Positions 38,701-45,554 of a stretch of DNA of 64,000 nucleotides are shown in pieces (the stretch's first letter is position 1; every line of letters starts with the position of its first letter). The notes under the pieces were generated by a model. The model saw only the letters and a program-made list of their open reading frames with translations, did no database searches and was not told where the DNA came from. The translations under genes and the position numbers were made by a program. Source of the DNA: Telopea speciosissima (taxonomy: Eukaryota; Streptophyta; Magnoliopsida; Proteales; Proteaceae); NCBI RefSeq assembly GCF_018873765.1, contig NC_057922.1:64132755-64196754 (forward strand), written 5' to 3'.

Positions 38701-40930
38701 ATGAAACAACTAAGCAAAAGCTCCATTCTTCCATTCGTCATCTCTTCCCCTTTCTTTGTGAGATTTTCCTCTTTTTGTGGGATTTCATCAGTTGGATACT
38801 CACGGCAGAAGTTGGGAACTTCAACAAATTGATAACCAAAGGAAACCTGAAATAAGATGCATCATTTTATGTCATGGTGAAACCTTCATGAAACAGAGGG
38901 ATGGAACCCATTTCTATTTTAATCTCCTACTACCTTCCATATCTTTCTCCAGTGAACTCAACTCGAAAACTGCTTCATATCATCTTGGACAATATTTCCA
39001 TTAAAATCTTAGATTAAGGAATGATGGTTATTGGTTACATAATTCATCAAAAAAGGGAAGGTGAAGGATAGGTAGAATAACAAAAGAAAAAGAAGCATCT
39101 CAAGACTCAAGAGTCATGGAGGCATCAATGGAAGAGGGCAATGCGACTCTTGAATGGATGTAAAAAACAAAAGTTGAAGAGTGAGAACTTTGTAATTAGT
39201 TTTGCCCCCACACTCAGCCCACCACTTAAACAAATTCGCCAATCCTGTACTTTTGCTTCCAGTTGTAGTTGTCAAGGCGTCGCCTGGTCGCCTTGCTTCC
39301 AGGCACCCTCCAACGTCTTGGATCACTTAGACGCCATCACAACTATGCTTCAAATATAAGTAAATACTCTTTCATCACTTCTAATTTGAGATTAGATCTT
39401 TCAAACATCTGCGAACTCTCAGCTGCAATGGCTGGTTCACAGATACAATAAATTGAATAAAATTGCATTCTTCTTTTCTTATTTTTTCCTTTTCTAGCAG
39501 GATGGGGTAAATGTGAAAGTGCAAGTTGAACAGCAGAACAGAATTCATTAAGTTAATCCTGAATAATTGCGAAGTTCAAGTGGGAAAAATAGTAAAATCT
39601 AGAAAGGTGATTCCCACCGCAGAAAAGGTCCACACTTTATTTTTTTTCTTCTCCTGCTTTTCCCTATCATTTTGAGAACTCTATATATGAATCATACTGT
39701 TTACAGAAATCAAATACAGGTCCATAACAAATAGATGATTCCTACTGAATCCTGATTTGAATTACCTTATTTATTTCCATACATGAGACCCGAGTTGCAC
39801 CCTTAGACAGAATAAACACTAACAATAAAATAACAAGGTATTTTAATACTGAATATGACTCATAATGATTTCAAATTAATATGGATACCATATCACAGGG
39901 AATTATAAACAAATTCATTAAATAAAATCATATAATCTAACCAATTGCGCATCATATAAGTTTTATTTCTCAAATTCAAAGTTGAAGAATAAAATAAAGA
40001 TATCTTCTGTAAGTCTAACATGTTCTTATATGTAGGTTACCACAAACAAGTGGATTAGAAGTAATAAGAGAGAGATAAGAGAGGGAAGGTACTTGTGGTT
40101 TCACAAAATAGCCCATGAGATCCTTAAAAAGTGTATCAACCACTGGACACAAACATAAATTGATTTTTTTTCTCGTGAACTATTAAGTAGCAGTAAGGGT
40201 CTGTCAAGCATGGCATCTAAAATTCCTACTTTTCCTCTAAAACTACATTCCTATGGACCTTATAGGATCTTATATAACTTATGCACATTAAATTTTCAAA
40301 TATAGAGTAATATTGCCATTAACAAACTTATGCACATTAAATTCTCAAATATAGAGTTATATAACAATTAACAACCATTGAGATAGGTATCATTGCATTC
40401 ACGTCGTCATAAGTACTGGACATTGGGATAAAGTAATGAATTAATCTATCGAAGGCCTTGGAAGCTTAATCTATCCATCCAATACTCATATAAACCCAGG
40501 ATAATAATAAATGCAAATTTCTTAGCTTCCACATGTTTATTTTCCAAAGAAAGAAGACTAATGAAGAAATCTTACAAAGCCGAATGCACCGATCTTCCAG
40601 CACCAGCAGGCACTCGCTTAATAACTATACTCGAACCGCTTGGAACGAGAAAATCTTCATCATCGTACTCTAAATTAAAAAACGCAATCAACTAAGAAAA
40701 TATTTTCATACGATTACAAAGGCAAAAAACGTCGTAGAAAACATTGAATATTAAGAGTAACCTTCCCCAGTTTTGGCGTCTGATATGACGAGATCGAAAT
40801 TTTGGCAGATCTTCAAATTCTTCTGTTGCAGAATCTTGGACCTTAGGTCTCGAACGGAGATGGAGGGACGACCGTCGATGTCGATGGAATCGAAGTCGAC
40901 GGAGCTCCTGAACTTGAAACGGACCGCCAT
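2113..40930 (-). CDS. PQT3L: DWNN/RING/zinc-knuckle E3 ubiquitin ligase, PQT3/RBBP6-like (14 coding exons)
   Basis: Likely a nuclear RING-type E3 ubiquitin ligase of the RBBP6/PQT3 family, which is linked to RNA 3'-end processing and, in Arabidopsis PQT3, to oxidative-stress tolerance. Coding exons (minus strand, first to last): 40762-40930, 40576-40669, 31232-31310, 13951-14087, 7992-8062, 7494-7569, 7270-7400, 6390-6560, 5933-6304, 5616-5656, 4311-4401, 4004-4205, 3752-3877, 2113-2782. All junctions are GT-AG and phases agree, giving 809 residues. Domains: ubiquitin-like DWNN about 3-80; C3HC4 RING with C229, C232, C245, H247, C250, C253, C264, C267; CCHC knuckle C452, C455, H460, C465; Gly/Pro/Met-rich stretch 478-545; Arg/Ser/His/Asp-rich tail from 587 ending in a basic KRKR signal. 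The start MAVRFKF matches the family; an in-frame ATG four codons upstream (40942) is possible. Introns 2, 3 and 4 are transposon-laden. The family name comes from domains and remembered homologues; the exon chain was read by hand. Confidence 0.88.
3752..3877 (-). CDS. PQT3L: PQT3L exon 13: coiled-coil-prone segment
   Basis: Residues 545-586. A short Met/Pro-rich start, then FMELQDSEQRQKLKQQQ, a charged helix likely to be coiled coil. Acceptor TACTTTGCAG, donor GTATATA. Confidence 0.83.
4004..4205 (-). CDS. PQT3L: PQT3L exon 12: Gly/Pro/Met/Tyr-rich segment
   Basis: Residues 478-544, rich in Gly, Pro, Met and Tyr (for example YGNAGLMPFDPAMVPVTPF). Low-complexity segments of this type follow the zinc-binding domains in plant PQT3-like proteins. 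The donor GTAAGT overlaps what would otherwise be an in-frame stop, so splicing here is required. Confidence 0.85.
4311..4401 (-). CDS. PQT3L: PQT3L exon 11: CCHC zinc knuckle
   Basis: Encodes GDRTCYMCGSPDHFIRNC and the following Pro/Ser stretch: C-x2-C-x4-H-x4-C at 452, 455, 460 and 465. A retroviral-type zinc knuckle expected to bind single-stranded RNA. It lies after the RING, not before it. Confidence 0.9.
4825..4855. repeat. (CTCC)n microsatellite in intron 11/12 region
   Basis: About seven CTCC units in a row inside a PQT3L intron. A few bases away, at about 4660-4690, a short (CATATC)n tract is also present. Confidence 0.9.
5616..5656 (-). CDS. PQT3L: PQT3L exon 10: 41-bp microexon-like exon
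   Basis: Encodes DGIGSFMATSRHRK and restores phase 0 in front of the zinc-knuckle exon. Acceptor GGCTTTTCAG, donor GTAAATC. Its small size means an automatic predictor could miss it; the frame then fails unless it is included. Confidence 0.72.
5933..6304 (-). CDS. PQT3L: PQT3L exon 9: low-complexity central region
   Basis: A 372-bp exon, residues 310-433. Ser/Gly/Asn-rich, probably disordered, with no recognised domain. The acceptor is TATAATCAG; the donor GTATGG directly follows the codons for REKE. Long antisense ORFs cover this exon but are only its shadow. Confidence 0.82.
6390..6560 (-). CDS. PQT3L: PQT3L exon 8: RING finger, second half
   Basis: Residues 253-309. Completes the RING with C264-x2-C267 and continues into the conserved DLLPN.SLRHAI segment typical of this family. 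The donor is GTAAGATC. Confidence 0.9.
7270..7400 (-). CDS. PQT3L: PQT3L exon 7: RING finger, first half
   Basis: Residues 209-252. Carries C229-x2-C232, then C245-x-H247-x2-C250 and the start of C253, whose codon is split by the intron. The preceding LPSELKCSLC matches the usual lead-in to the RING of PQT3/RBBP6 proteins. Confidence 0.9.
7494..7569 (-). CDS. PQT3L: PQT3L exon 6: linker exon
   Basis: Encodes GVTSFGIEGSQMNLRHKMEE and KKLE, a charged linker in front of the RING domain. Acceptor GAATATCAG, donor GTAAGATT; phase 1 in, 2 out. Confidence 0.75.
7640..7865. repeat. GATATCGG-rich non-autonomous repeat
   Basis: Both halves carry scattered inverted copies of short motifs such as GGTATCGG, GATATCAG and CCGATC. 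This composition recurs at 44.6, 46.2, 54.6, 59.6 and 60.1 kb, so it is a dispersed family. It resembles the subterminal sequence of hAT-type MITEs; I could not fix exact ends or a target duplication for this copy. Confidence 0.4.
7992..8062 (-). CDS. PQT3L: PQT3L exon 5: linker exon
   Basis: Encodes SSEPSTARCQNIVPGDIIQA and the following NPK. Acceptor ATAATCAG, donor GTATGTGG, frame continuous with exons 4 and 6. It closes the 5.9-kb intron 4, which contains a LINE. No domain is recognised in it. Confidence 0.75.
8730..10580. repeat. LTR-like repeat region in intron 4
   Basis: No conserved ORF. It contains a probable polyadenylation/leader style region (about 9240-9500) resembling plant LTRs. 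A phrase of more than 30 bp beginning AGAGACCAA occurs at about 8928 and again at about 10205, and a second phrase around TATCTTTGTATAC is duplicated at about 10138 and 10247. The block 9560-10060 is rich in CCCTAAA/AACCCTA-like words typical of plant leaders. Probably a decayed LTR element; class uncertain. Confidence 0.35.
10177..10204. repeat. (CT)n microsatellite
   Basis: An uninterrupted CT dinucleotide run between two copies of a duplicated phrase in the LTR-like region. Confidence 0.9.
11196..13116 (-). mobile_element. 5'-truncated L1-type LINE in intron 4
   Basis: Minus-strand non-LTR retrotransposon. Reading from 13,116 downwards, it shows the reverse-transcriptase core (RQGCPLSPYLFALALEVLS, then LAFADDLMIF, the F-A-D-D catalytic box), the thumb region (PAKYLGLPL, LSYAGRLVLIKSVL), and a zf-RVT-like tail (DHLFFGCPTTSAIW). 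It ends in a poly-A tail, seen as poly-T near 11,200. The 15-bp target duplication GAGAAACCGGACTCT is perfect at 11181-11195 and 13117-13131. Frameshifts and stops make it inactive. The endonuclease domain is missing by 5' truncation, as usual for LINEs. Confidence 0.92.
13951..14087 (-). CDS. PQT3L: PQT3L exon 4: conserved acidic FGIDLYS segment
   Basis: Encodes NVDVDNFDDFGIDLYSAPEE and a further acidic stretch, about residues 115-159. The FG(I/T)DLYS motif after the DWNN domain is also present in Arabidopsis PQT3. The acceptor is TTTTGCAG and the donor GTATTG; two bases carry over to exon 5. Confidence 0.85.
14491..14636. repeat. 73-bp tandem duplication
   Basis: Two adjacent copies of a 73-bp unit starting TCTACAGAAATTCTGG (14491 and 14564), nearly identical. 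It lies just outside the 5' LTR of the Copia element. Confidence 0.85.
14664..14836 (+). repeat. Copia 5' LTR
   Basis: Begins TGTTAGAG and ends GGATTCCA just before the primer-binding site. Matched by the split 3' LTR (20334-20380 plus about 31014-31081), which has lost some internal sequence. Confidence 0.75.
15227..15330. mobile_element. hAT-type MITE, CATRGTTGTCA family, copy 1
   Basis: A 104-bp element with terminal inverted repeats CATGGTTGTCA / TGACAACTATG and an 8-bp target duplication TTGACAAG / TTGACTAG. GC-rich interior (GGCGCC, GTCGCC words). Close relatives lie at 34098-34210 and 39264-39347. Confidence 0.85.
16967..17323. mobile_element. hAT-type MITE inside the Copia
   Basis: Terminal inverted repeats CATGGTTTTAAAA / TTTTAAAACCTTG and an 8-bp target duplication ATCATGTC / ATGATGTC. 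Its ends resemble those of the large hAT element at 20468-30072, which suggests a related non-autonomous family. It interrupts the Copia between gag/protease and integrase. Confidence 0.8.
19057..19218 (-). mobile_element. Au-like SINE nested in the Copia
   Basis: On the minus strand it starts with a tRNA-derived head (CCTTGGTGCAACGGTAA box A region and GGTTCGAGTC-like box B, here TTTGAGTCTGG), then the Au-type body (CAGCCTCTCTGCGAAAGCAG; GGTAAGGCTACGTA). Flanked by a 15-bp target duplication, TAAAGTGAAAGAGTG (19042-19056) and TAAAGGGAAAGAGTG (19219-19233). It sits in the reverse-transcriptase region. The name rests on remembered Au SINE sequence. Confidence 0.85.
21529..24690 (+). pseudogene. 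hAT transposase, outer copy (BED finger, DUF659, dimerisation region)
   Basis: Starts MADRDRQRTKGKQKVGESSQ at 21529. A BED-type zinc finger CNYCHMQF..GGSSRLKQHL lies near 21710. A DUF659 segment with MADGWTGPTRKSIINFMVY is near 22480, and WTPCAAHCIDLML near 22730. The hAT C-terminal region reads RWENQLIHPLHKA near 23240, YYLNPKYQYNNRLG near 23380, and a decayed LRRIAIKVLAQTCS near 23800. The tail is Gly/Asp- then Tyr/Gln/Ser-rich (SYGQFSGVGDYDYQSQSQGH, near 24700). Several frameshifts and stops, so it is not functional. An intron-like gap lies between 23280 and 23375. Confidence 0.85.
25281..29691 (-). mobile_element. hAT (DUF659/BED) DNA transposon, inner inverted copy
   Basis: A second member of the same family, in opposite orientation, inside the outer copy. 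Ends are CATAGTACTATATCTCGCG (left) and, read from the right, CATGGTATAAAATCTCGCG. The 8-bp target duplication TATGAGAA is perfect at 25273-25280 and 29692-29699. Length 4.4 kb. The two copies form inverted arms that match over most of 20.5-25.2 versus 25.6-29.7 kb. Confidence 0.9.
26040..28676 (-). pseudogene. hAT transposase, inner copy, broken
   Basis: The start codon is at 28676 on the minus strand, with the same MADRDRQR start, followed by a BED finger region (YCHMQFMGGGSS near 28480). DUF659 and the C-terminal parts follow in pieces down to about 26,040. More decayed than the outer copy: much of the DUF659 part (outer 22.3-22.9 kb) is missing. The stretch at 26280-26320 is unusually GC-rich and palindromic. 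Confidence 0.8.
31232..31310 (-). CDS. PQT3L: PQT3L exon 3: short linker exon
   Basis: A 79-bp exon stranded between a 9.3-kb and a 17.1-kb intron. The acceptor follows a pyrimidine-rich TTTTGTTTCAG and the donor is GTATGTC. It reads PCINSVENWVAKSTNFIGNA and onwards, and the phase (2 in, 0 out) fits both neighbours. Supported by splice signals and phase, not by a recognised domain. Confidence 0.72.
31803..31992 (-). mobile_element. Au-like SINE in intron 2
   Basis: Minus-strand copy: a CTTGGTGCAACAGTAAGATT head, box B-like GGTTCGAGTCAGG, then the Au body with GGGGTAAGGCTACGTACA. A poly-A/poly-T type run lies at 31803-31813 and a long C run at the tRNA-side end. Target duplication AGGTTCATCCAACAC / AGATTCATCTAACAC (13 of 15). 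Confidence 0.82.
32968..33046. repeat. short fold-back sequence
   Basis: 21-bp arms, AGGGCCGTGCGAAATGACCG and its near-complement ending TTTCGTGCGGCCCT, can pair to form a hairpin. Similar GCGCAC/GGCC-rich fold-backs occur near 52.8 and 63.9 kb. Confidence 0.5.
33369..34730 (-). repeat. 3' LTR of the intron 2 LTR element
   Basis: 1362 bp, of which 121 bp are a MITE and its target duplication. Aligned by eye to the other LTR from GGGTTCCAAAAA to TGCATCA with frequent small differences, so the insertion is not recent. Confidence 0.85.
34098..34210. mobile_element. hAT-type MITE, CATRGTTGTCA family, copy 2
   Basis: 113 bp. Ends CATAGTTGTCAAGG / TGACAACTATG, and a perfect 8-bp target duplication GATGGGAG at 34090-34097 and 34211-34218. 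The uninterrupted site is visible in the other LTR near 37955, which proves the insertion. Confidence 0.95.
34731..35823 (-). other. internal region of the non-autonomous LTR element, with exon-like ORF pieces
   Basis: No retroviral domains. Two minus-strand open pieces look like coding exons: 35183-35399 (NLHAQDQFSLPNGKTSILFV... ending SPYSDGAYC, preceded by TTTTCAACAG) and 34849-35043 (KYPSEPKESTHEEDCSDVGQ... ending DINAT, preceded by TTCTTCAAG). I do not recognise either. They may be a captured host fragment. The stretch 35440-35640 resembles an LTR leader (TTACGTGGTTCG, TACGTCCACAG words). Confidence 0.5.
35824..38412 (-). repeat. 5' LTR of the intron 2 LTR element, split by a Mutator-like element
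   Basis: LTR sequence at 35824-36134 and 37599-38412. Collinear with the 3' LTR once the 1464-bp insertion and its 9-bp duplication are removed. Confidence 0.85.
36135..37598. mobile_element. Mutator-like element (Pack-MULE-like) nested in the LTR
   Basis: Terminal inverted repeats start GGGCAAATTTCACGGACAC and GGGAAAATTTCACGGACAC and stay similar for about 70 bp. The 9-bp target duplication TAAATAAAA is perfect at 36126-36134 and 37599-37607, which is diagnostic for the Mutator superfamily. The interior (36.35-37.45 kb) has no transposase. It holds a CT-rich leader-like block (36360-36480), short ORFs and GCCGGAG-type words typical of host gene 5' ends, so it probably carries captured host DNA. 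The source gene was not recognised. Confidence 0.88.
38413..40575. other. remainder of intron 2, mostly unique AT-rich sequence
   Basis: Apart from the MITE at 39264-39347 I see no coding or clear repeat structure. A short phrase around CTTATGCACATTAAATT repeats at about 40277 and 40327. Confidence 0.45.
39264..39347. mobile_element. hAT-type MITE, CATRGTTGTCA family, copy 3
   Basis: 84 bp; ends TGTAGTTGTCAAGG / TCACAACTATG; target duplication CTTCCAGT / CTTCAAAT (6 of 8). Shorter and more diverged than copies 1 and 2. Confidence 0.7.
40576..40669 (-). CDS. PQT3L: PQT3L exon 2: DWNN domain, C-terminal part
   Basis: Residues 57-87 and part of 88, beginning EYDDEDFLVPSGSSVIIKRV. This is the typical end of a DWNN domain: an acidic loop followed by V(I/L)IKRVPAG. 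Intron 1 is only 92 bp. The exon ends at a GTAAGA donor, which opens the 9.3-kb intron 2. Confidence 0.88.
40762..40930 (-). CDS. PQT3L: PQT3L exon 1: DWNN domain, N-terminal part
   Basis: Encodes residues 1-56. It begins MAVRFKFRSS and runs through the ubiquitin-like fold to DAKTGE, a clear DWNN signature (basic/aromatic start, ISV.DL..KI, then DLVI). It ends with one base of the next codon at a GTTACT donor. Upstream codons MFKI are in frame, so the exact initiator is chosen by family similarity. Confidence 0.9.
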
Positions 40931-41239
40931 GATCTTGAACAAATCGACAGCGAGGGAATATCACTTCAAGAAAACAGAGACAACGCCGAGGATTTACAGA
41001 GACCGAGAAATTGGCGCAAAGAAGAGCCGAACCATTTGACAATTGATGAAATCGAATATCGAATATCGAATATCGAAGCTACAGTAAAGAATCCTTCTTT
41101 TCTATTCTTCTCGTTTCCCCTTTACTGTTCCGGAGAGTTTTTAAAATCTCTGGAATGTGGAGATCTAATAAAGACTAAAACTCTAAACCGGGATTACGTT
41201 CGTAGGGGAAGACACGCGAAGACCCGACCCAAAAAAAAA

Positions 41240-42751
41240 AGGTTTTTTACAATTACCACCCCAAAAACTTTGATATCTATTATTACCCACCTAAAAACTT
41301 TCAAACAACTATTACCCTCCCCTGTTGCATACTAATAACTAACTGACCCCCACCGTTACATTTCTGTAATGGAGAGGGTTAGTCGTGACAGTGTGTCGTT
41401 GTCACGGATTTTTTAAGATCAAAATGTCTTTTTGGGGTGGTAATTGTAAAAGAAAAACCCCACCCCATCACCGTCCTTTCTCCTCCTCCTCCTCCTCCTC
41501 CTTCTTCTTCTTCCTCCTCTGCAACCCCAAACCTTGTTTTCTCCACTTGAGGTCCTAACTCCAAACCATGATATCAAGAATCATTGCACCAACCATCACC
41601 CATTCATTTCTTGTGACAGGATCCATCTACTCCAACTTCTTTGTAGCCATGGCAGGGGCTTCTGGTGTGTCCTTAGTTTCAGGAGGATAGAGGTTATACA
41701 GGATATATGGAGTGGCTAGAAGAGAAACAAATGCATTGATTTTGGAGATGGTTACTAACCTGAGCTTCTTCATGCTCCCTAGAATGATCGACGGTCTGTG
41801 GGATTTTGACTATCACTTGGGAGATCGTTAGATCGGTGAGATTCCTTAGACGGCTGAGCCATGCATCGGTTAACTTACAGAGACTGGTGACGCAGGTGAA
41901 GGAGCGGAGACTAGCGATGAGTTCGTCTGGGAATTGAACAGGTGGGATGGGGCAATTGAGGAACTCGAGATTTTGCAATGTGGTTAAGGATTTCAAGGAT
42001 TTTTACTGTATTCAACATGATAGTTAAAACAAGGTTTGGAGTACAATGATACTCCATAATGGAAGCTCTCTTTTCTCTGCGGGTTTTTAGGGATTTCGCT
42101 CTTTGTGGTTTTCAAGCTCAGAATATGCTCTAATGGCGGCTCGAAATCTCTTGTAAGTCGACACTTTTACTGACTTCACTGCTTTACTTGAGAGATCTGG
42201 TTTACTCCTTCCCTCGTATTCTGAGATTCTCTTATTTTAAATTTGTTTACTTCATTTGGAGTTTGATTCTTCATGTGTCTGTAAATTTCCTGGAAGTAGC
42301 GATGGCCTTCCTCTTACATTTCAAAATTTTTTTCCCTTTCTTCTGCTTAGGAGTTATTGTTATGAAGAGGTTTCGTTCAAGTGATCTCTTCTCTCGATTT
42401 TTACCGTATTCAACATCGGTACAATGATTATTGCTGTCATGGTTTGGAGTTAGGACCTCAAGTGGAGAAAACAAGGTTTGGGGTTGCAGAGGAGGAAGAA
42501 AAAGAAGGAAAAGGGACGATGATGGGGTGGGGTTTTTTTTTTTACAATTATCACCCCAAAAGGACATTTTGGTCTTAGAAAATCCGTGACAACGGTACAT
42601 TGTCACGACTAACCCTCTCCGTTATGGAAATGTAACGATGGGGGTCAGTTAGTTATTAGTATACATCAGGGGAGAGTAATAGTTGTTTGAAAATTTTTAG
42701 GGAAGGAATAATAGATATCAAAGTTTTTGGGATGATAATTATAAAAAACCC
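41240..42751. mobile_element. Mutator-like element with long TIRs upstream of PQT3L (Pack-MULE-like)
   Basis: 1.5 kb. The left end reads (A)GGTTTTTTACAATTACCACC; the right end, reversed, reads GGGTTTTTTATAATTATCATC. Inverted repeats of roughly 330 bp run to about 41575 and from about 42420, containing (CTC/CTT)n and a CCTCAAGTGGAGAAAACAAGG phrase in both arms. Flanking A-rich 9-mers (AAAAAAAAA / AAAACACAA) are compatible with, but do not prove, a 9-bp target duplication. The interior holds an LRR gene fragment. It lies about 300 bp from the ligase start codon. Confidence 0.8.
41694..41996 (-). pseudogene. captured leucine-rich-repeat fragment (RLP51-like)
   Basis: A minus-strand open frame of 100 codons with LRR character: LTTLQNLEFLNCPIPPVQFP then WLSRLRNLTDLTISQV. 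It resembles the N-terminal part of plant LRR receptor-like proteins of the RLP51 type, by memory. It has no signal peptide, no further LRRs and no natural end, so it is a fragment inside the Mutator-like element, not a gene. Confidence 0.5.
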
Positions 42752-44740
42752 AAAACACAAATACTGTGACGTGTCAGTCACGTGAAGATGGGTTGCCGAT
42801 CATGCTGCAAGAGGACTAAGAGTCTCTCTCTCTCTCGTATAAAGAAAAAGAAGGAAGCTCTCTAGTACCACGAACATGAAAGAAAAAGGATTTTCGGTTA
42901 AGACGTCTCTCGTATAAAGAAGGAAGGTAGTACCACAAACACCCTATTTCCTTGCGGTTAGGACTTTGATTGAGAATTTAAAGGCCGGTTTCCAAATTTT
43001 AGTTTAATTTCTTGTTGAATTCGATGCGCCTGATGTGTTCTGTCCCTTTTTATTTTTTCTTCTTGTTTTTTTAATACAATAATACACATTAAATACATCA
43101 AATAAATAAATAAATAAAGGATAATTTACACATACCTAAGGTTTAACAAAAGTATGATTTTATCCCCTAGTTTCGAAAAATTCTACGTACAGAGGTGTAC
43201 AAATGTTAATAAATAAATTCATTATGTCAGCTCATGACTAACAGTGTTAAAATCAAAGGATAAAATTACAAAAATACCCCTTCGATAAAAAAGAAAAAAA
43301 AACACCATGCGACTCATCTTTCCCCAAATTGAGTCTTGGATGTGCTAGTGGAGCTTTGTTCCTTCTTTGTCGGATCAAGATTATCATCATCGTTAGTTGC
43401 CATCGATTCCAAATAAGAATCGGCTTAAAGCCCTACTCACACCGGATTTGAATCGACTAGATTCGAAATGCATATATTACACGCCCTAATTCGAATTACG
43501 TAGCCTCCAAAAAGTCCAAGTGAAGTTCGGCCAATAACATGCCTCGAAAGATAATCTTTAATTCCAATATAAGTCATTATCAACCGTAAGCGTGAGGGTG
43601 CACTTAAGCAAGTGACATTCTTCTTGTCACGAACCAAGGGCAATCATGACTTCTTACACACCATTCTACAAGACAAATTCAAGAACAAATCTGTGCCTTC
43701 CAATTGATTCATCAAATAACAAGATGTACGAATCAAATTACTTCCCAACTAAATACACCAACACCATTTGATTAGAAACACGATCCGGCGGCTATTGAAA
43801 CACTAATCAGCCCATGGGCATTAAGACTCCTCCAGGTGCTCGATGAAAGTCCAATAAGGACTTGTCTTCATAAGCAGTATCACACACTGCCTATGCGCCA
43901 AGCCTGTGTGCCAAGGGCCACACCCAGCACCTCCAACATCAACAATGCTGCTTGACCGAGCATCAATACTGTTGTATTTTATTTGTTTTAAAATTACCAT
44001 TTGAAAGTTTCAAAAATCACTTTTTATTTTTCCTCTAATATTTGAATTTGCAATTTGGTAATGTAAAATTTTTAGTCCCATATTGGAGGTGTAAGAATGA
44101 TTTTCCAAACTAATAAGTGGGGATTGAAACCTTAAATTCGAAGTTCTAGAGAGGGGTATCCCTTGTTTAAGGTGACGGGTTAGACCCCCTATTTGACGAA
44201 TCAATGGGGGTGGGGTGCTATTCATGAACCTCCTCATCTGAAAAATTGGGTCAGTTGGGGTAGAGCGGCCGATTATATCCGATTCTTGCCAACCCGGAAT
44301 GGAGCTGTCCATGCAAATATCAGAAAGCCGGCCATCCACCCATCTTTATGCCATAATAAATCAAATAAACTTTTACCAAAAAAAAAATAAAATAAAATAA
44401 ACTCTTTCTTCTGAGCAGGACCCTACATTTTTCCTAATTATTAAGATCAATCACCTAACATTGATTTATCATTTTCCCTTTCTTTTATGATGGTTACACC
44501 CCCCCCCCCCCCCCAACCAGAAAAAAAAAAAAAGAAGCCTGTATACCACACAGCAGAGCTGAAAAGATAAGCTCAAAGAAGTGTATTTTATATCAGAGAT
44601 TCAAAACACAGAATCGGGATCCATGTCGTCCATTTTGATCCGGATTCGATACCGATATGAAGTGGCTGTATCAGGTTAGATCGACCATTTGGTCCCTCAA
44701 AATAATGATACTTTTTTTGTTTTACCATTTTACCCTTTCT
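42752..44740. other. intergenic DNA, no gene seen
   Basis: Contains a half-element at about 43118-43290 (GGATAATTTACACATACC...), of the kind that forms Mutator-type MITE ends, a (CT)n tract near 42825 and a poly-C/poly-A run near 44500-44535. No recognisable ORF. Confidence 0.4.
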
Positions 44741-44929
44741 TGTAGGGATGCCAAACCCTAGATTGAAGCGACGAAAATGGAGCGAATAGACCGAAAAAAC
44801 CCAAATCGAACCGATGCTTTATTGGTTTGGTTTTGGACTGGGTATTGTAAAATCGATTGAAAATAGGACTGCACCGAAACCATAACAGAGCATGAAAAAT
44901 GGATTGAAATCTAACCCAAACCAAGGATG

Positions 44930-45290
44930 TTAAGATGGATGTGAGGAAAAATTAGGAAAGATAAAGTAATGAATGAGAGCATTAGAGCCGACTTAGGAGG
45001 TGCTCTTATCAATGACAAGCTCCGAGAGAGTTGGTTGAGGTGGTATGATCAAGAGGCCTAGGGAAGCTCAGTAAGGAGGAGTGATATGATCCCGATTCAA
45101 AGAATTAAAAGAGCTAAGGGCAAGCCTAAAATTACCATAGGAGAAGTTGTGAGGAATGACATGCATAGTATAGGTCTTGTCCCAAGTATAACTTCAAATA
45201 GAGCCTATTGGAGGGCAATGATCCATGTATTAGACCCTATGTAGGTGAGATTCTCCTAACATGTTGGGTTGGCCCTAGTTCTTATTACTC
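44930..45290 (+). mobile_element. LINE C-terminal fragment
   Basis: Translates in pieces as MLRWMCGK-like (here RCKDVKMDVRKN in shifted frames), IRADLG, DKLRESWLRWYD and RAYWRAMIHVLDPM-like residues. These are the same tail motifs as in the LINE at 30.6-30.85 kb. Highly decayed and without a reverse-transcriptase core. A 29-base poly-T lies just downstream at 45302-45330. Confidence 0.6.
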
Positions 45291-45554
45291 CAATTTTTCA
45301 TTCTTTTTTTTTTTTTTTTTTTTTTTTTTCATCTTTCTTTTCCAATAGCATTTCTAGAGGTGTCAAAAAAAAAAAAACCGGCTAGCCTGAACCCACCCAA
45401 ATCCACCCTAAGCCCGGACAGGGTTGGGCCAGGCCTGGGAATAAGTAAGAGCTGGGCTGGGTTTGATATTTGTATGGCCCTGATAAGGCTGGGCCTGGGT
45501 TGAGGCCTCGACCCTAGCAAGGCCACCTCGGCCCTATATTTTTTAATATAAATA

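Noticed and set aside
45302..45330. Poly-T run as a LINE poly-A on the minus strand
   Set aside because: The adjacent LINE tail is on the plus strand, and no minus-strand LINE coding is seen next to it; may be independent low complexity.
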